Assembly: GCA_902167985.1 (NCBI GenBank) | Contig: CABHNZ010000005.1 | Location: 186,001-250,000 of the forward strand | Direction: 5' to 3' | Length of the DNA stretch: 64,000 nt | Source of the DNA: Shinella sp. UYSO24 | GTDB taxonomy: Bacteria > Pseudomonadota > Alphaproteobacteria > Rhizobiales > Rhizobiaceae | In this document: positions 39,206-48,871 of the stretch, piece after piece | Layout of the letters: each line of letters opens with the position of its first letter | Position numbering within the stretch: position 1 is the stretch's first letter | Position numbers and translations under genes: made by a program | Notes under the pieces: generated by a model | The model's input: only the letters and a program-made list of their open reading frames with translations | What the model was told of the DNA's origin: nothing | The model's database searches: none

Positions 39206-40140
39206 ATGTTCATTACCCGCCTCGTGCTGTCAGTCATGCATTTTCGCCAGTGGCTGGTGGCACAGGCGGTTTTCGGCTTTCTCAACCTGTTGAAGCTCTT
39301 GCCGGCGGATCCCGCGATCCGCTGGGCGGATGCGCTGGCGCGCAAGGTCGGCCCGAAGCTCTGGCGGCACAAGCTGATGCTGACCAATCTGCGCAACGCC
39401 TTTCCGGAAAAGAGCGAGGCCGAGGTCGAGGCGATCGCCATCGCCAGCTGGGGACATATGGGCCGCATGGCGGCCGAATATGTCTTTCTCGACCGGTTGT
39501 TCGATTTCGATCCGGAACAGGATAAGCCGGGCAGGGTGGAAGTCTCGGGCATTCCGATCTTCGTCGATCTGCGCGATAATCCGCGGCCGTTCATCGTGTT
39601 TACCGCGCATACGGGCAATTTCGAGCTCCTGCCGGTTGCCGGCAAGGCCTTCGGGCTGGAGGTGATGGTTCTCTTCCGGCCGCCGAACAACCCTTATATT
39701 GCCGACAAGGTTTTCTCCTTCCGGGCGGCGCGCATGGGGGCGCTGGTCCCTTCGCATGCGGGCTCTTCTTCGCGCTGGCGCGGCGGCTCGAAGCCGGCGG
39801 CGGCGTCGGCGTGCTGGTCGACCAGAAATTCCGCAAGGGGCTCGATACGCAGTTCTTCGATCGGCCGGTGAAAACCAATCCGCTGCTTGCCAAGCTCGTT
39901 CGCCAGTTCGATGCGGAAGTCTATCCGGCGCGTTGCATCCGGCTTCCCGGCAATCGCTTCCGGCTTGAGATCGAGCCGCGCATCGATCTGCCGCGGGACG
40001 CGAAAGGCAATATCGACGTGCAGGGCACTTCGCAGGTTCTGAACGACAAGGTTGAGAGCTGGGTGCGGGAATATCCCGAGCAATGGCTCTGGTACCACGA
40101 CAGGTGGAATATCAAGAAATCGGTCAAGAAGGCCGACTGA
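39206..40140 (+). CDS. lpxXL: Lipid A very-long-chain acyltransferase LpxXL (one frameshift)
   Basis: An LpxL/HtrB-family protein: N-terminal hydrophobic anchor (LVLSVMHFRQWLVAQAVFGF), the HX4E active-site motif in FIVFTAHTGNFELLPVAG, and VLFRPPNNPYIADKVF. One base lost near 39762 splits the frame; the continuation is GLFFALARRLEAGGGVGVLV. About 311 residues. It transfers 27-hydroxyoctacosanoate from AcpXL to lipid A at the inner membrane. A GTG at 39200 is an alternative start two codons earlier. It is the last gene of the cluster. Confidence 0.93.
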
Positions 40141-40199
40141 GCCTGCCTCTCTTTGCGGACACCGCAAGATCTTGGCATTGCGTAGAGTTACCTTCGGGA

Positions 40200-40214
40200 T
40201 TACCCGTACGGTAA
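40200..40214. promoter_or_regulatory. 15-bp palindrome TTACCCGTACGGTAA upstream of the PAS gene
   Basis: TTACC-CGTAC-GGTAA is a near-perfect inverted repeat 120 bp before the PAS gene, with a second similar half-site (GTTACC) 12 bases upstream. It looks like an operator, but I do not recognise the regulator. Confidence 0.45.
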
Positions 40215-40333
40215 GTGACCTGCCATATTTAGGGGACGACAGCATCCCTATGGTCGGCTAAACGCGTTGAACGGCATCGCAAAAAGAAAAAGACAGCATG
40301 AACGACTGCCGGTAGGTGCAAAAGGACACTTTC

Positions 40334-41086
40334 GTGGAAGCGTTGATCGAACTTTTCTGGTCCAAATACGAAGAGTTGCAGCAGGCAATCGATCGCGAGG
40401 ACGAAAAGTTGACGGCTGCGCTCGATCGTGAACTCGATCCGCTGATGCTGGCCGTTCTCGGAAGCGCGGAAGGTGACGCGACAAGCATTCAGCTGCAGTT
40501 CCGTTTCGCGATCGACCTTCTGAACGAAGAGGCAGACGATCGCAGCTGTGTAAGGCGCAACGCGCATCTCTTGCAAACCTTGGTAGAACGCTATCTCGGT
40601 CCTGCGGTCGCCAAGGCCGTGCCGGAGGCGGCCGAAGAGGGCGCGGGCGCAGGTTCGCCGATCGACGAGGTGATTGCGACGGGCATTCTCGACGACAACC
40701 TCCTCAACCGGATTTCCGACCGCATCATCGTCGTCGCGCCCGGCTATCGCATCCTCTATTCCAACGATACCAATGCCAAGCGGCTGGATGTGGCGCGCGA
40801 GGAGCTTGTTGGCAGGCATCTCGGAGAATTCGTCGGCGTCCACCGGTTCCGCAACGAATGGAAGCCCAATCTCGATCGCTGTTTCGAAGGCGAGAACACG
40901 GCCGTGACCTATGCCGACGAGATCGGCGGCGAGACCGTCGTGATGCGCTGCCGGATGTCGCCTTTCACCCGTTCCTCGACGCTGATCGGGGCGCTGGTGG
41001 TGATCCGCGAAACAGCCGACCGGCGGCGCAGGCGCCGGCAGCCTGATCCGGCGATGGCAGGTATCACGTTGCAATTCAGGGGCTGA
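40334..41086 (+). CDS. PAS-domain protein of unknown output
   Basis: GTG 40334 follows AAAGGACAC; a GTG at 40316 is in frame upstream. The ~250-residue protein has a helical N-terminal half (residues ~5-110, charged and Leu-rich) and a PAS fold in the second half, starting NRISDRIIVVAPGYRILYSN and including LVGRHLGEFVGVHRFRNEW and MRCRMSPFTRSSTLIGALVV. No kinase, HTH or cyclase domain follows, so it probably senses a ligand or redox change and acts through a partner. Its stop overlaps the tail of the convergent vapC by 11 bp. Confidence 0.7.
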   Translation: MEALIELFWSKYEELQQAIDREDEKLTAALDRELDPLMLAVLGSAEGDATSIQLQFRFAIDLLNEEADDRSCVRRNAHLLQTLVERYLGPAVAKAVPEAAEEGAGAGSPIDEVIATGILDDNLLNRISDRIIVVAPGYRILYSNDTNAKRLDVAREELVGRHLGEFVGVHRFRNEWKPNLDRCFEGENTAVTYADEIGGETVVMRCRMSPFTRSSTLIGALVVIRETADRRRRRRQPDPAMAGITLQFRG

Positions 41087-41494
41087 AGGGGCGCAGCGAT
41101 ATCGGCGCCGGCGTCTGATGCGGCGATCATTGGTGAGAAAGCCGTCGCAGCCGGATATTTCCGCCGTTGCCACATGAATGGCGTCGATGAGCTTCAGGTT
41201 GAGAAGCGAGCCCAGCATTGCCGCCCGCTTGATAACGGTGCGGGTGACGGGGATGAGGGAGATGAACCCGGCATTTTCCAGCATCTGTGAATAGGTCCTG
41301 GCACTTTCCGTATTGCTGAGGCGCAGGGCCCCGCGAAGACATTCTCCCAGCGTGAGTTCACTGGTCACAATCGAGCCCGTCCTCTGCAGGTCCGCAAGTT
41401 CCTGGCTGGCCCGCTGTCTGAAATCAGGAGTGCCGTCGATCAGGTAGATGAAGATGTTCGTGTCCACGTAGACCTGCTGGCCCGCTTCGGTCAT
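41076..41494 (-). CDS. vapC: VapC-type PIN-domain ribonuclease toxin (frameshift near C-terminus)
   Basis: The PIN-domain acidic residues are in order: VYVDTNIFIYLIDG (first Asp), SELTLGECLRGALRL (Glu), and KLIDAIHVATAEISGCDGFL then TNDRR (the later Asp residues). One base lost near 41122 alters the tail; restored it reads TPAPISLRPFSP and stops at 41076, ~139 residues. VapC toxins cleave tRNA or rRNA when not bound by the antitoxin. Its start overlaps the vapB stop by four bases (ATGA). Confidence 0.85.
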
Positions 41495-41760
41495 TCATCA
41501 CCACGGAAATCACGGATCCGGTCAAGGACTTCCTGTTCAGACAGGCCTGATGAATATCGGGCGGATCGGCGCGCTATTTCGTCCAGAAATCTCAGCTTGG
41601 CGTCAGGGCTTGCATCGTTGGCTCCCACTCCGCCGGACAGGTGATTGTCCAAGGTTGCCACCACCACAGCCTCGCGCGACGCATGGATCTCATCCGACAC
41701 CCGGTCGATGCGCGAGAGCAATTCGTCGGTCACTTCGATTTCCAGCTTGTGCAGGCGCAT
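41491..41760 (-). CDS. vapB: VapB-like antitoxin
   Basis: 89 residues from ATG 41760: MRLHKLEIEVTDELLSRIDR, a ribbon-helix-helix-like DNA-binding region, followed by an acidic, Arg-containing C-terminus (SEQEVLDRIRDFRGDE) likely to cover the toxin active site. It is immediately upstream of, and translationally coupled to, vapC. Autoregulation of the operon is expected for the family. Confidence 0.75.
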   Translation of the reverse strand: MRLHKLEIEVTDELLSRIDRVSDEIHASREAVVVATLDNHLSGGVGANDASPDAKLRFLDEIARRSARYSSGLSEQEVLDRIRDFRGDE

Positions 41761-41854
41761 GGTGCTTCTCCGGGCGTTCTGCGGGCGAGCCATCAGAATA
41801 GCGCAAAGGCATGCGGCCGGAAAGCTTGCGGTGCCTCGTGGAATTTCGGGAGGC

Positions 41855-42259
41855 TCAGGTGGCTTCCAGAAGCGCCTTCAGCGTCTGGAGATCCTTTCTG
41901 ATATGGGCAGCATCGGCCTCCAGTGCGGCGTCGTCGGTGCCCGGCAAGCGCAGGAGCGTGAACATCACCTCGGCGCCGTCTCCGTTTTTCACCACACGCA
42001 GTGCATTATCGACGGTCACGCCGTTTTCCAATGTGACGGTATGGTCGATCACGCCGAGATCGTTGGGCTCGGCGAAGCGGATGCGGATCGTGCCGATCGG
42101 GCCGCCATCGCCCAGCCAGTCTTCGCCATCCTGTTTGAGGCCTGCGGCAAGGCCGGAGGCCCAGCGGGACATGTTTTGCGGGCGGTGGGCAAAGTCGTAG
42201 ACGGCGCGCCAGTCGCGGTCTATCGTCAGGTGAATGATGCGGGCCGGGTAAGTCGTCAT
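41855..42259 (-). CDS. SRPBCC/START-like ligand-binding protein
   Basis: 134 residues from ATG 42259 (MTTYPARIIHLTIDRDWRAV). The pattern, an initial strand with DWRAVYDFAHRPQNMSRWAS, a central beta region (IGTIRIRFAEPNDLGVIDHT) and a long C-terminal helix (DAAHIRKDLQTLKALLEAT), is that of polyketide cyclase/SRPBCC proteins. These bind hydrophobic ligands; the specific function is unknown. The gene is intact and divergent from gnd with 203 bp between. Confidence 0.72.
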   Translation of the reverse strand: MTTYPARIIHLTIDRDWRAVYDFAHRPQNMSRWASGLAAGLKQDGEDWLGDGGPIGTIRIRFAEPNDLGVIDHTVTLENGVTVDNALRVVKNGDGAEVMFTLLRLPGTDDAALEADAAHIRKDLQTLKALLEAT

Positions 42260-42462
42260 CTTGCGCCTCCTCGTCTGCTGCAAGCCGGGACAGGTGCGAT
42301 GCCGGTTGAAGGCGTGGCGCCGTCCGGGACAGGTCGTTTTGGCAAATGCGACCGGCGTCGTCAATGCCGCAGCCGGAATGGGCGGATTTCGATGCGCCGT
42401 GCCTTGCCGTTTTCCTGCGCCGGTGCCAAATAGCCAGCGAAATCAAACTGGAGACATATCCC

Positions 42463-43896
42463 GTGGAACAGGCAGAAATCGGCCTTATCGGTCTCGGCGT
42501 CATGGGCGCCAACCTTGCTCTCAACATTGCGGAAAAGGGCAACAAGATCGCCGTCTTCAACCGCACGACTGAAGTCACCAAGAAATTCTATGCCGAGGCA
42601 GGCGCGCTGCAGGGCCAGATCATTCCCTGCGAGACGATGGAAGACTTCATCGCCGCCATCCGCCCGCCGCGGCCGATCATCATCATGATCAAGGCCGGCG
42701 AGCCGGTCGACCAGCAGATGGAACAGCTGAAGCCGTATCTCTCTGCCGGTGACATCATGATCGATGCCGGCAATGCCAATTTCCGCGATACGATGCGCCG
42801 TTTCGAAAGCCTGAAGGACAGCGATCTGACCTTTATCGGCATGGGTGTCTCCGGTGGCGAGGAAGGTGCACGCCATGGACCGTCGATCATGGTCGGCGGC
42901 ACGGAAGAGAGCTGGAAGCGCGTCGAGAAGGTACTGACCTCGATCTCCGCCAAGTTCCACGGCGAGCCCTGCGTCGCATGGCTCGGCGAGAACGGTGCCG
43001 GCCATTTCGTCAAGACCATCCACAACGGCATCGAATATGCCGACATGCAGATGATCGCCGAAATCTACGGCATCCTGCGCGACGGTCTCGGCCTAGATGC
43101 AGGCGCGATCGGCGACGTCTTCGGCAAGTGGAATACAGGCCGCCTCAATTCCTACCTGATCGAGATTTCCGAGAAGGTGCTGAAGGCAAAGGACCCGATC
43201 TCGGGCAAGCCGATGGTCGACATGATCGTCGATGCCGCCGGCCAGAAGGGCACCGGCAAGTGGTCGGTCATCGAAGCGCAGAACATGGGCGTTGCCGCGA
43301 CCGCGATCGAGGCGGCCGTCGCCGGCCGTATCCTCTCGTCGCAGAAGAAGGAACGCGAAGCCGCCGAGACGATTTTCGGCTTGCCGGAAGGCGTCGCCGC
43401 GCCGAAGGACGGCATGGCTTTCCTCGCCGACCTCGAAAATGCGCTGCTGGCTGCCAAGATCGGCGCCTATGCGCAGGGCTTTGCGGTGATGGCCGCCGCC
43501 TCCAAGGAATATAACTGGAACCTGCCGATGCCGACGATCGCCAAGATCTGGCGCGATGGCTGCATCATCCGTTCGCAGTTCCTCGACGAAATCACCTCGG
43601 CCTTCACCAAGGATCCGGATGCCGCAAACCTGATCGTCACGCCGGCCTTCTCTAAGATGGTCAAGGAAACCGATGGCGCGCTGCGCCGCGTCGTCTCCTA
43701 CGCGGTCATGGCCGGCCTGCCGGTTCCGGCTCTCTCGTCGGCGCTTTCCTATTTCGACGCCTATCGCCGTTCGCGCGGCACTGCCAATCTCATCCAGGCG
43801 CAGCGCGACTTCTTCGGCGCGCATGGCTTTGATCGCGTCGATGGCGCAGACAAGCATCACGGCCCCTGGGGCAGCGGTCTCGCCGATTTCAAGTAA
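42463..43896 (+). CDS. gnd: 6-phosphogluconate dehydrogenase, decarboxylating
   Basis: GTG 42463 follows CTGGAG with proper spacing; earlier in-frame codons lack a ribosome site. 477 residues, intact. NADP-binding IGLIGLGVMGANLALNIAEK, substrate motif GMGVSGGEEGARHGPSIMVG and catalytic Lys/Asn in KTIHNGIEYADMQ are present, as is the C-terminal tail PWGSGLADFK. It converts 6-phosphogluconate to ribulose 5-phosphate, CO2 and NADPH in the oxidative pentose phosphate pathway. It is monocistronic, with a terminator following. Confidence 0.97.
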   Translation: MEQAEIGLIGLGVMGANLALNIAEKGNKIAVFNRTTEVTKKFYAEAGALQGQIIPCETMEDFIAAIRPPRPIIIMIKAGEPVDQQMEQLKPYLSAGDIMIDAGNANFRDTMRRFESLKDSDLTFIGMGVSGGEEGARHGPSIMVGGTEESWKRVEKVLTSISAKFHGEPCVAWLGENGAGHFVKTIHNGIEYADMQMIAEIYGILRDGLGLDAGAIGDVFGKWNTGRLNSYLIEISEKVLKAKDPISGKPMVDMIVDAAGQKGTGKWSVIEAQNMGVAATAIEAAVAGRILSSQKKEREAAETIFGLPEGVAAPKDGMAFLADLENALLAAKIGAYAQGFAVMAAASKEYNWNLPMPTIAKIWRDGCIIRSQFLDEITSAFTKDPDAANLIVTPAFSKMVKETDGALRRVVSYAVMAGLPVPALSSALSYFDAYRRSRGTANLIQAQRDFFGAHGFDRVDGADKHHGPWGSGLADFK

Positions 43897-43920
43897 GCGT
43901 TCCCCGCTGAATATTTCGGG

Positions 43921-43950
43921 AAAGGGCTCGCCTCGCGGCGGGCCCTTTTT
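43921..43950 (+). terminator. Terminator of gnd
   Basis: AAAGGGC...GGCCCTTT hairpin with inner GC pairing, followed by TTCCG; 24 bases after the gnd stop. Confidence 0.7.
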
Positions 43951-44038
43951 CCGTTTATCCCTGACTGTTAAGGGGTGGACCCGCAAGGTCGATCGGCTAT
44001 GAATGGTGCCATCATTGACCGATGGGAGGATATCCAAA

Positions 44039-45091
<1,053 letters not shown>

Positions 45092-45302
45092 ACAACCAGC
45101 CTCTGACCCTTGCGCGTCCCGGCGGATCCTGTCGCCGCCGGGATGTAGAAGCGCACGGAAATGCACCGGAGGCGAATTTGATCCATCGCAAATTGTTTCC
45201 GGAAGTAACGGATTTCATTAAGGAAATGTAACGTTACGGTTCATCTTCGGTTCATTGTCTGCGCCCTAGGGTGGTGACGTGGATAACCCGAGGAGACACC
45301 TT

Positions 45303-45629
45303 ATGAAAAAGACTGTACTCGCCCTGATCGCCGCTACCGTTCTTGCCGCACCGTTTGCCGCGCAGGCACAGGATCGTGGCTTCGATCCCCGCAACAATCA
45401 CCGCGGCCCGGATGTCGTCCAGAAGAAGAAGGTCGTCGTGACGAAGCGCTGGGAACGCGGCCATCGCGTCAGCCCGCAGGACCGTCGTCGCTTCTCCGAG
45501 GTGCGCGACTATCGCCGCTACCGCCTGTCGGCACCGCCGCGCGGCTATCACTGGGTCCGTTCGGATAACCAGTATCTGCTGATCGGCATTACGAGCGGCC
45601 TGATTTCGAGCATCATCACGGCTCGCTAA
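45303..45629 (+). CDS. RcnB-family periplasmic protein
   Basis: 108 residues from ATG 45303, preceded by GAGGAGA. A clear signal peptide, MKKTVLALIAATVLAAPFAA, ends AQA. The mature protein is rich in Arg/Tyr/Trp with the family motif RRFSEVRDYRRYRL, PPRGYHWVRSDNQYLLIGI and a hydrophobic C-terminus. RcnB in E. coli influences nickel and cobalt homeostasis in the periplasm; many alphaproteobacterial relatives are uncharacterised. The upstream region contains GGTTCATCTTCGGTTCAT, a short direct repeat. Confidence 0.82.
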   Translation: MKKTVLALIAATVLAAPFAAQAQDRGFDPRNNHRGPDVVQKKKVVVTKRWERGHRVSPQDRRRFSEVRDYRRYRLSAPPRGYHWVRSDNQYLLIGITSGLISSIITAR

Positions 45630-45657
45630 GGATCAGTCTCCGACCGGAGACAAAACG

Positions 45658-45684
45658 CGAATGCCGCCTTCGTGGCGGCATTCG
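45658..45684 (+). terminator. Hairpin after the RcnB-like gene
   Basis: CGAATGCCGCC pairs with GGCGGCATTCG around TTCGT. The stem is perfect but no T-run follows, so termination is likely yet not certain. Confidence 0.6.
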
Positions 45685-45715
45685 GATTGCGGATGGGCCG
45701 GGAAACGCCTCGCTT

Positions 45716-45794
45716 CCGTCATGCTCGGGCTTGTCCCGAGCATCTGTCCACGTTTGATGTGGTTAGATTCTCGGGGCAAGCCCGAGAATGACGA
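45716..45794. repeat. Dispersed palindromic repeat of the rhizobial intergenic type (double palindrome)
   Basis: Two palindromes, at 45721-45743 (arms ATGCTCGGG/CCCGAGCAT, one arm imperfect) and 45767-45789 (arms ATTCTCGGG/CCCGAGAAT), enclosed by inverted CGTCA/TGACG ends. A 35-base part, 45716-45750, recurs inverted at 55245-55279 with two mismatches. Confidence 0.85.
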
Positions 45795-45841
45795 CATGGA
45801 GTGGCAGAGAAATAGAATGGCAGAGAATTCGCCAGCAAGCC

Positions 45842-45865
45842 AAATGCCGCCTTCGGGGCGGCATT
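45842..45865 (-). terminator. Terminator of znuA
   Basis: On the minus strand AAAATGCCGCC-CCGAA-GGCGGCATTT; the stem sequence is the same as in the hairpin after the RcnB-like gene. It lies 22 bases after the znuA stop. Confidence 0.65.
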
Positions 45866-45886
45866 TTGCGTTGTGGTGGCGATCTT

Positions 45887-46951
45887 TTACTTCGCGGCCG
45901 AGAGGCAGGTGGTGATGTTGGCGGCAAGCGACCGCATCATCTCGAAATAGAGATCCGGCCCGGCCTTCAGGGTTGCCGCTTCCGGATCGAGCGTGCCGGA
46001 GCGGGCCTTGGTGCCCTCGGTGACGACGGAGACCAGTTTCGGTTCGAATTGCGGTTCGGCAAAGACGCAGGTGGCGCCGAGATCGGCGACCTTCTGATGG
46101 ATCTCGCGGATGCGCTCGGCGCCGGGCATGGTTTCCGGGCTGACCGTGATCGAGCCGGCGACCGTCACCCCATAGCGCTTCTCGAAATACTGATAGGCAT
46201 CGTGGAAGACGATGAACGGCTTGGTCTTGACGGGGGCGAGTTCGGTTTTGAGTTCGGTGTCGAGCGCATCGAGGTTCTTCATCAGCGCGGCGGCATTCGT
46301 CTGGTAGATTTCAGCGTCGGCAGGGTCGGCTGCGACCAGCGCCCGCTCGATTTCCTCGGCCATGGCCTTGGCATTGGCCGTATCAAGCCAGAGATGTGTG
46401 TCATAGGCGGCTTCGCCATGGGCATCGTGATCGTGTGCATCATGGTCGTCATGATGATCGTGGGCGCCGGCTGCATGGCCATCTGTATCGTGATCGTGCC
46501 CGGCGTCGCTATGGCCTTCGTCGTGCCCATGGTCGTGATCATGCCCGTGATCATGCCCGTGATCATGATCTCCGTCGTCATGCGGCTCGAAAGCTCCGCC
46601 TTCACGCAAGGGGAGCTTGATGACGCCAGGGGCGTCTTCCAGAGAGACGACGGCCGCCTTGGAGGCGAGGGCCTCCAGCGGCTTGGTCAGGAAGGCTTCC
46701 ATGCCGGGGCCGACCCAGAAGACGAGATCGGCACTCTGCAGGGTGGCCGCATTCGAGGGCTTCATCGAATAGGTATGCGGCGAGGCGGCACCCTCGACGA
46801 TCAGCTTCGGCTCTCCTACGCCCTTCATGATTGCCGCAACCAGCGAGTGGATCGGCTTGATCGAGACGACGACATCCGGTGCGGCATTGGCCGTGGAGGC
46901 GGCGGCGAACAGGACGGCAGACGAGAGAAGGGCGGCGAAGGCAGATTTCAT
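45887..46951 (-). CDS. znuA: Zinc ABC transporter periplasmic binding protein
   Basis: 354 residues, intact. Signal peptide MKSAFAALLSSAVLFAAAST ends ANA. The cluster A-I fold has metal-ligand His at KPIHSLVAAIM, GAASPHTYSMKPS and FIVFHDAYQYFEKRYG, and DTHLWLD in the linker. Residues ~122-185 are a long His/Asp-rich loop (GDHDHGHDHGHDHDHGHDEG and more) typical of ZnuA from proteobacteria and thought to gather or sense zinc. It is divergent from znuCB-zur; two Zur-box palindromes lie between. Confidence 0.96.
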   Translation of the reverse strand: MKSAFAALLSSAVLFAAASTANAAPDVVVSIKPIHSLVAAIMKGVGEPKLIVEGAASPHTYSMKPSNAATLQSADLVFWVGPGMEAFLTKPLEALASKAAVVSLEDAPGVIKLPLREGGAFEPHDDGDHDHGHDHGHDHDHGHDEGHSDAGHDHDTDGHAAGAHDHHDDHDAHDHDAHGEAAYDTHLWLDTANAKAMAEEIERALVAADPADAEIYQTNAAALMKNLDALDTELKTELAPVKTKPFIVFHDAYQYFEKRYGVTVAGSITVSPETMPGAERIREIHQKVADLGATCVFAEPQFEPKLVSVVTEGTKARSGTLDPEAATLKAGPDLYFEMMRSLAANITTCLSAAK

Positions 46952-47031
46952 CGGTGGTTTCCGAGCGTATAAGAGGTCTGATTTCTGGGTCTGTTTGCGG
47001 AAAGACTGCCGGTGACGGCTTGTATCTTTCA

Positions 47032-47044
47032 GTTATGTTATTAC
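47032..47044. promoter_or_regulatory. Zur box 1 (upstream of znuA)
   Basis: GTTATGTTATTAC, 11 of 13 identical to the box at 47054. The znuA start is 81 bp away on the minus strand. Confidence 0.65.
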
Positions 47045-47053
47045 ATCAATTGC

Positions 47054-47066
47054 GTTATGCTATAAC
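47054..47066. promoter_or_regulatory. Zur box 2 (upstream of znuC)
   Basis: GTTAT-GCT-ATAAC is a perfect inverted repeat of the alphaproteobacterial Zur type, 41 bp upstream of znuC. Its centre is 22 bp, about two helical turns, from box 1, so two Zur dimers could bind the same DNA face and repress both directions. Confidence 0.8.
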
Positions 47067-47106
47067 GTGTGCCATTACCGGTGACAACCGTGAAGGCGAG
47101 AAAAAC

Positions 47107-48057
47107 ATGCTGATGTCCCGGCGGGCCAATGCCTCTGCCAATCATGACCGACTGGTGACGCTCGATGGTGCCGGCATTCGCCGCGACGGCCGGTGGCTGG
47201 TGCGCGGCGTCGGGCTTTCCATCCGGCGCGGCGAGGTGGTGACGCTGATCGGCCCGAACGGCGCCGGCAAATCGACCACTGCAAAGCTTGCGATCGGCGT
47301 CCTGAAGCCCGACGAGGGCAAGGTGGACAGGCGTTCGGGCCTGAAGGTCGGCTATGTGCCGCAGAAACTTTCCGTCGACTGGACCATGCCGCTCACCGTG
47401 CGGCGTCTGATGCGGCTGACCTCGCCGCTTTCCGATGCCGATGCGATGGCGGGGCTCGAAGAGACTGGCATTGCGCATCTTGCCGATGCCGAGGTGCGGC
47501 ATCTTTCCGGCGGCGAATTCCAGCGGGCGCTGCTTGCCCGCGCGATTGCCCGCAAGCCCGATCTTCTGGTTCTGGACGAGCCGGTGCAGGGCGTCGATTT
47601 TGCCGGCGAAGCATCGCTCTACGAGCTGATCCGCGATATCCGCAAGCGCACCGGCTGCGGCATCCTGATGATCTCGCATGACCTGCATATGGTGATGGCC
47701 GGCACCGATACGGTGATTTGCCTCAACGGTCATGTCTGCTGCCGTGGCACGCCGGAAACGGTGAGCCAGAGCGCCGATTACCTGAAGCTCTTCGGTGGCA
47801 GTTCGCGCGCGCTCGCCGTCTACAGCCACCATCACGATCACACCCATCTGCCGGATGGCCGGGTGCTGCATGGCGACGGGTCGATTACCGATCACTGTCA
47901 TCCGGGTGACGGGCATCATCATGATGGCCATGACCACGGTCATGACCATGCTCACCATTCGGGTCATGACCATTCGGCCCACGATCATGACCATCATCAC
48001 CACTCAAAGTCTCCGGCAGGTGACGATAAGAGCGCAGACGAGGTTCGCCATGCTTGA
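47107..48057 (+). CDS. znuC: Zinc ABC transporter ATPase with His-rich C-terminal tail
   Basis: 316 residues, intact, ATG 47107. Walker A GPNGAGKSTTAKLAIG, signature LSGGEFQRALLARAIARKPD, Walker B LLVLDEPVQGVD and switch His in MISHDLHMV are complete. After the ATPase core (~255 residues) comes a tail with many His/Asp repeats (for example HHHDGHDHGHDHAHHSGHDH), absent from E. coli ZnuC but known in rhizobial homologues. It overlaps znuB by 8 bp. It powers high-affinity zinc import at the inner membrane. Confidence 0.95.
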   Translation: MLMSRRANASANHDRLVTLDGAGIRRDGRWLVRGVGLSIRRGEVVTLIGPNGAGKSTTAKLAIGVLKPDEGKVDRRSGLKVGYVPQKLSVDWTMPLTVRRLMRLTSPLSDADAMAGLEETGIAHLADAEVRHLSGGEFQRALLARAIARKPDLLVLDEPVQGVDFAGEASLYELIRDIRKRTGCGILMISHDLHMVMAGTDTVICLNGHVCCRGTPETVSQSADYLKLFGGSSRALAVYSHHHDHTHLPDGRVLHGDGSITDHCHPGDGHHHDGHDHGHDHAHHSGHDHSAHDHDHHHHSKSPAGDDKSADEVRHA

Positions 48058-48871
48058 CGATTTCTTCGTTCGCGCGCTGATCGCAGGCGTCGGCGTGGCG
48101 TTGACGGCCGGGCCGCTCGGCTGTTTCGTCGTCTGGCGGCGGATGGCCTATTTCGGTGATACGATGGCGCATTCGGCGCTGCTCGGCGTGGCGCTGTCGC
48201 TGTTCTTTCAGGTGAACCTGCTGATCTCCGTCTTCGGGGTTGCCGTTCTCGTATCGCTGCTGCTGCTGGCGCTTCAACGACGGCAGTCGCTGTCGGCGGA
48301 TGCGCTGCTCGGCATTTTATCCCATTCGGCGCTGGCGATCGGCCTCGTGCTTGTCGCCTTCATGACATGGGTGAGGATCGATCTCATAGGCTTCCTGTTC
48401 GGCGATATTCTGGCCGTCACCAAGGGCGATATCGCGCTGATCTGGGGCGGTGGCGTGCTGGTGGTTGCGGCGATCGTGGCGCTCTGGCGGCCGCTTGTTG
48501 CCTCGACCGTGAGTGAGGATGTGGCGGAGGCCGAGGGCATGAACCCGGCCCGGACGCGGCTGTTCTTCATGCTTTTGATGGCGCTGGTCATTGCTATCGC
48601 GATGAAGATCGTCGGCATCATGCTGATTACCGCGCTGCTGATCATTCCGGCTGCTACCGCAAGACGGTTTTCGGCAAGCCCCGAGGGCATGGCGGTGATC
48701 GCAGCGCTTGCCGGCGCCATTGCGGTCATCGGCGGGCTGTTCGGCTCGCTGCAATACGATACGCCGTCCGGTCCTTCGATCGTCGTTGCGGCGCTTGTTC
48801 TTTTCACTTTGAGCCTGCTGCCCTTGACCGGGAAGAGGGCTGCCGTCGATACGCGAGGAGGAAGACCATGA
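48050..48871 (+). CDS. znuB: Zinc ABC transporter permease
   Basis: 273 residues, intact, eight to nine hydrophobic segments. ABC-3 family motifs: GPLGCFVVWRRMAYFGDTMA near the N-terminus, DALLGILSHSALAIGLVLVA and KIVGIMLITALLIIPAATAR. It forms the zinc channel of ZnuABC. Start ATG 48050 lies inside the end of znuC, and its stop overlaps the zur start (ATGA), so the three genes are translationally coupled. Confidence 0.95.
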   Translation: MLDDFFVRALIAGVGVALTAGPLGCFVVWRRMAYFGDTMAHSALLGVALSLFFQVNLLISVFGVAVLVSLLLLALQRRQSLSADALLGILSHSALAIGLVLVAFMTWVRIDLIGFLFGDILAVTKGDIALIWGGGVLVVAAIVALWRPLVASTVSEDVAEAEGMNPARTRLFFMLLMALVIAIAMKIVGIMLITALLIIPAATARRFSASPEGMAVIAALAGAIAVIGGLFGSLQYDTPSGPSIVVAALVLFTLSLLPLTGKRAAVDTRGGRP

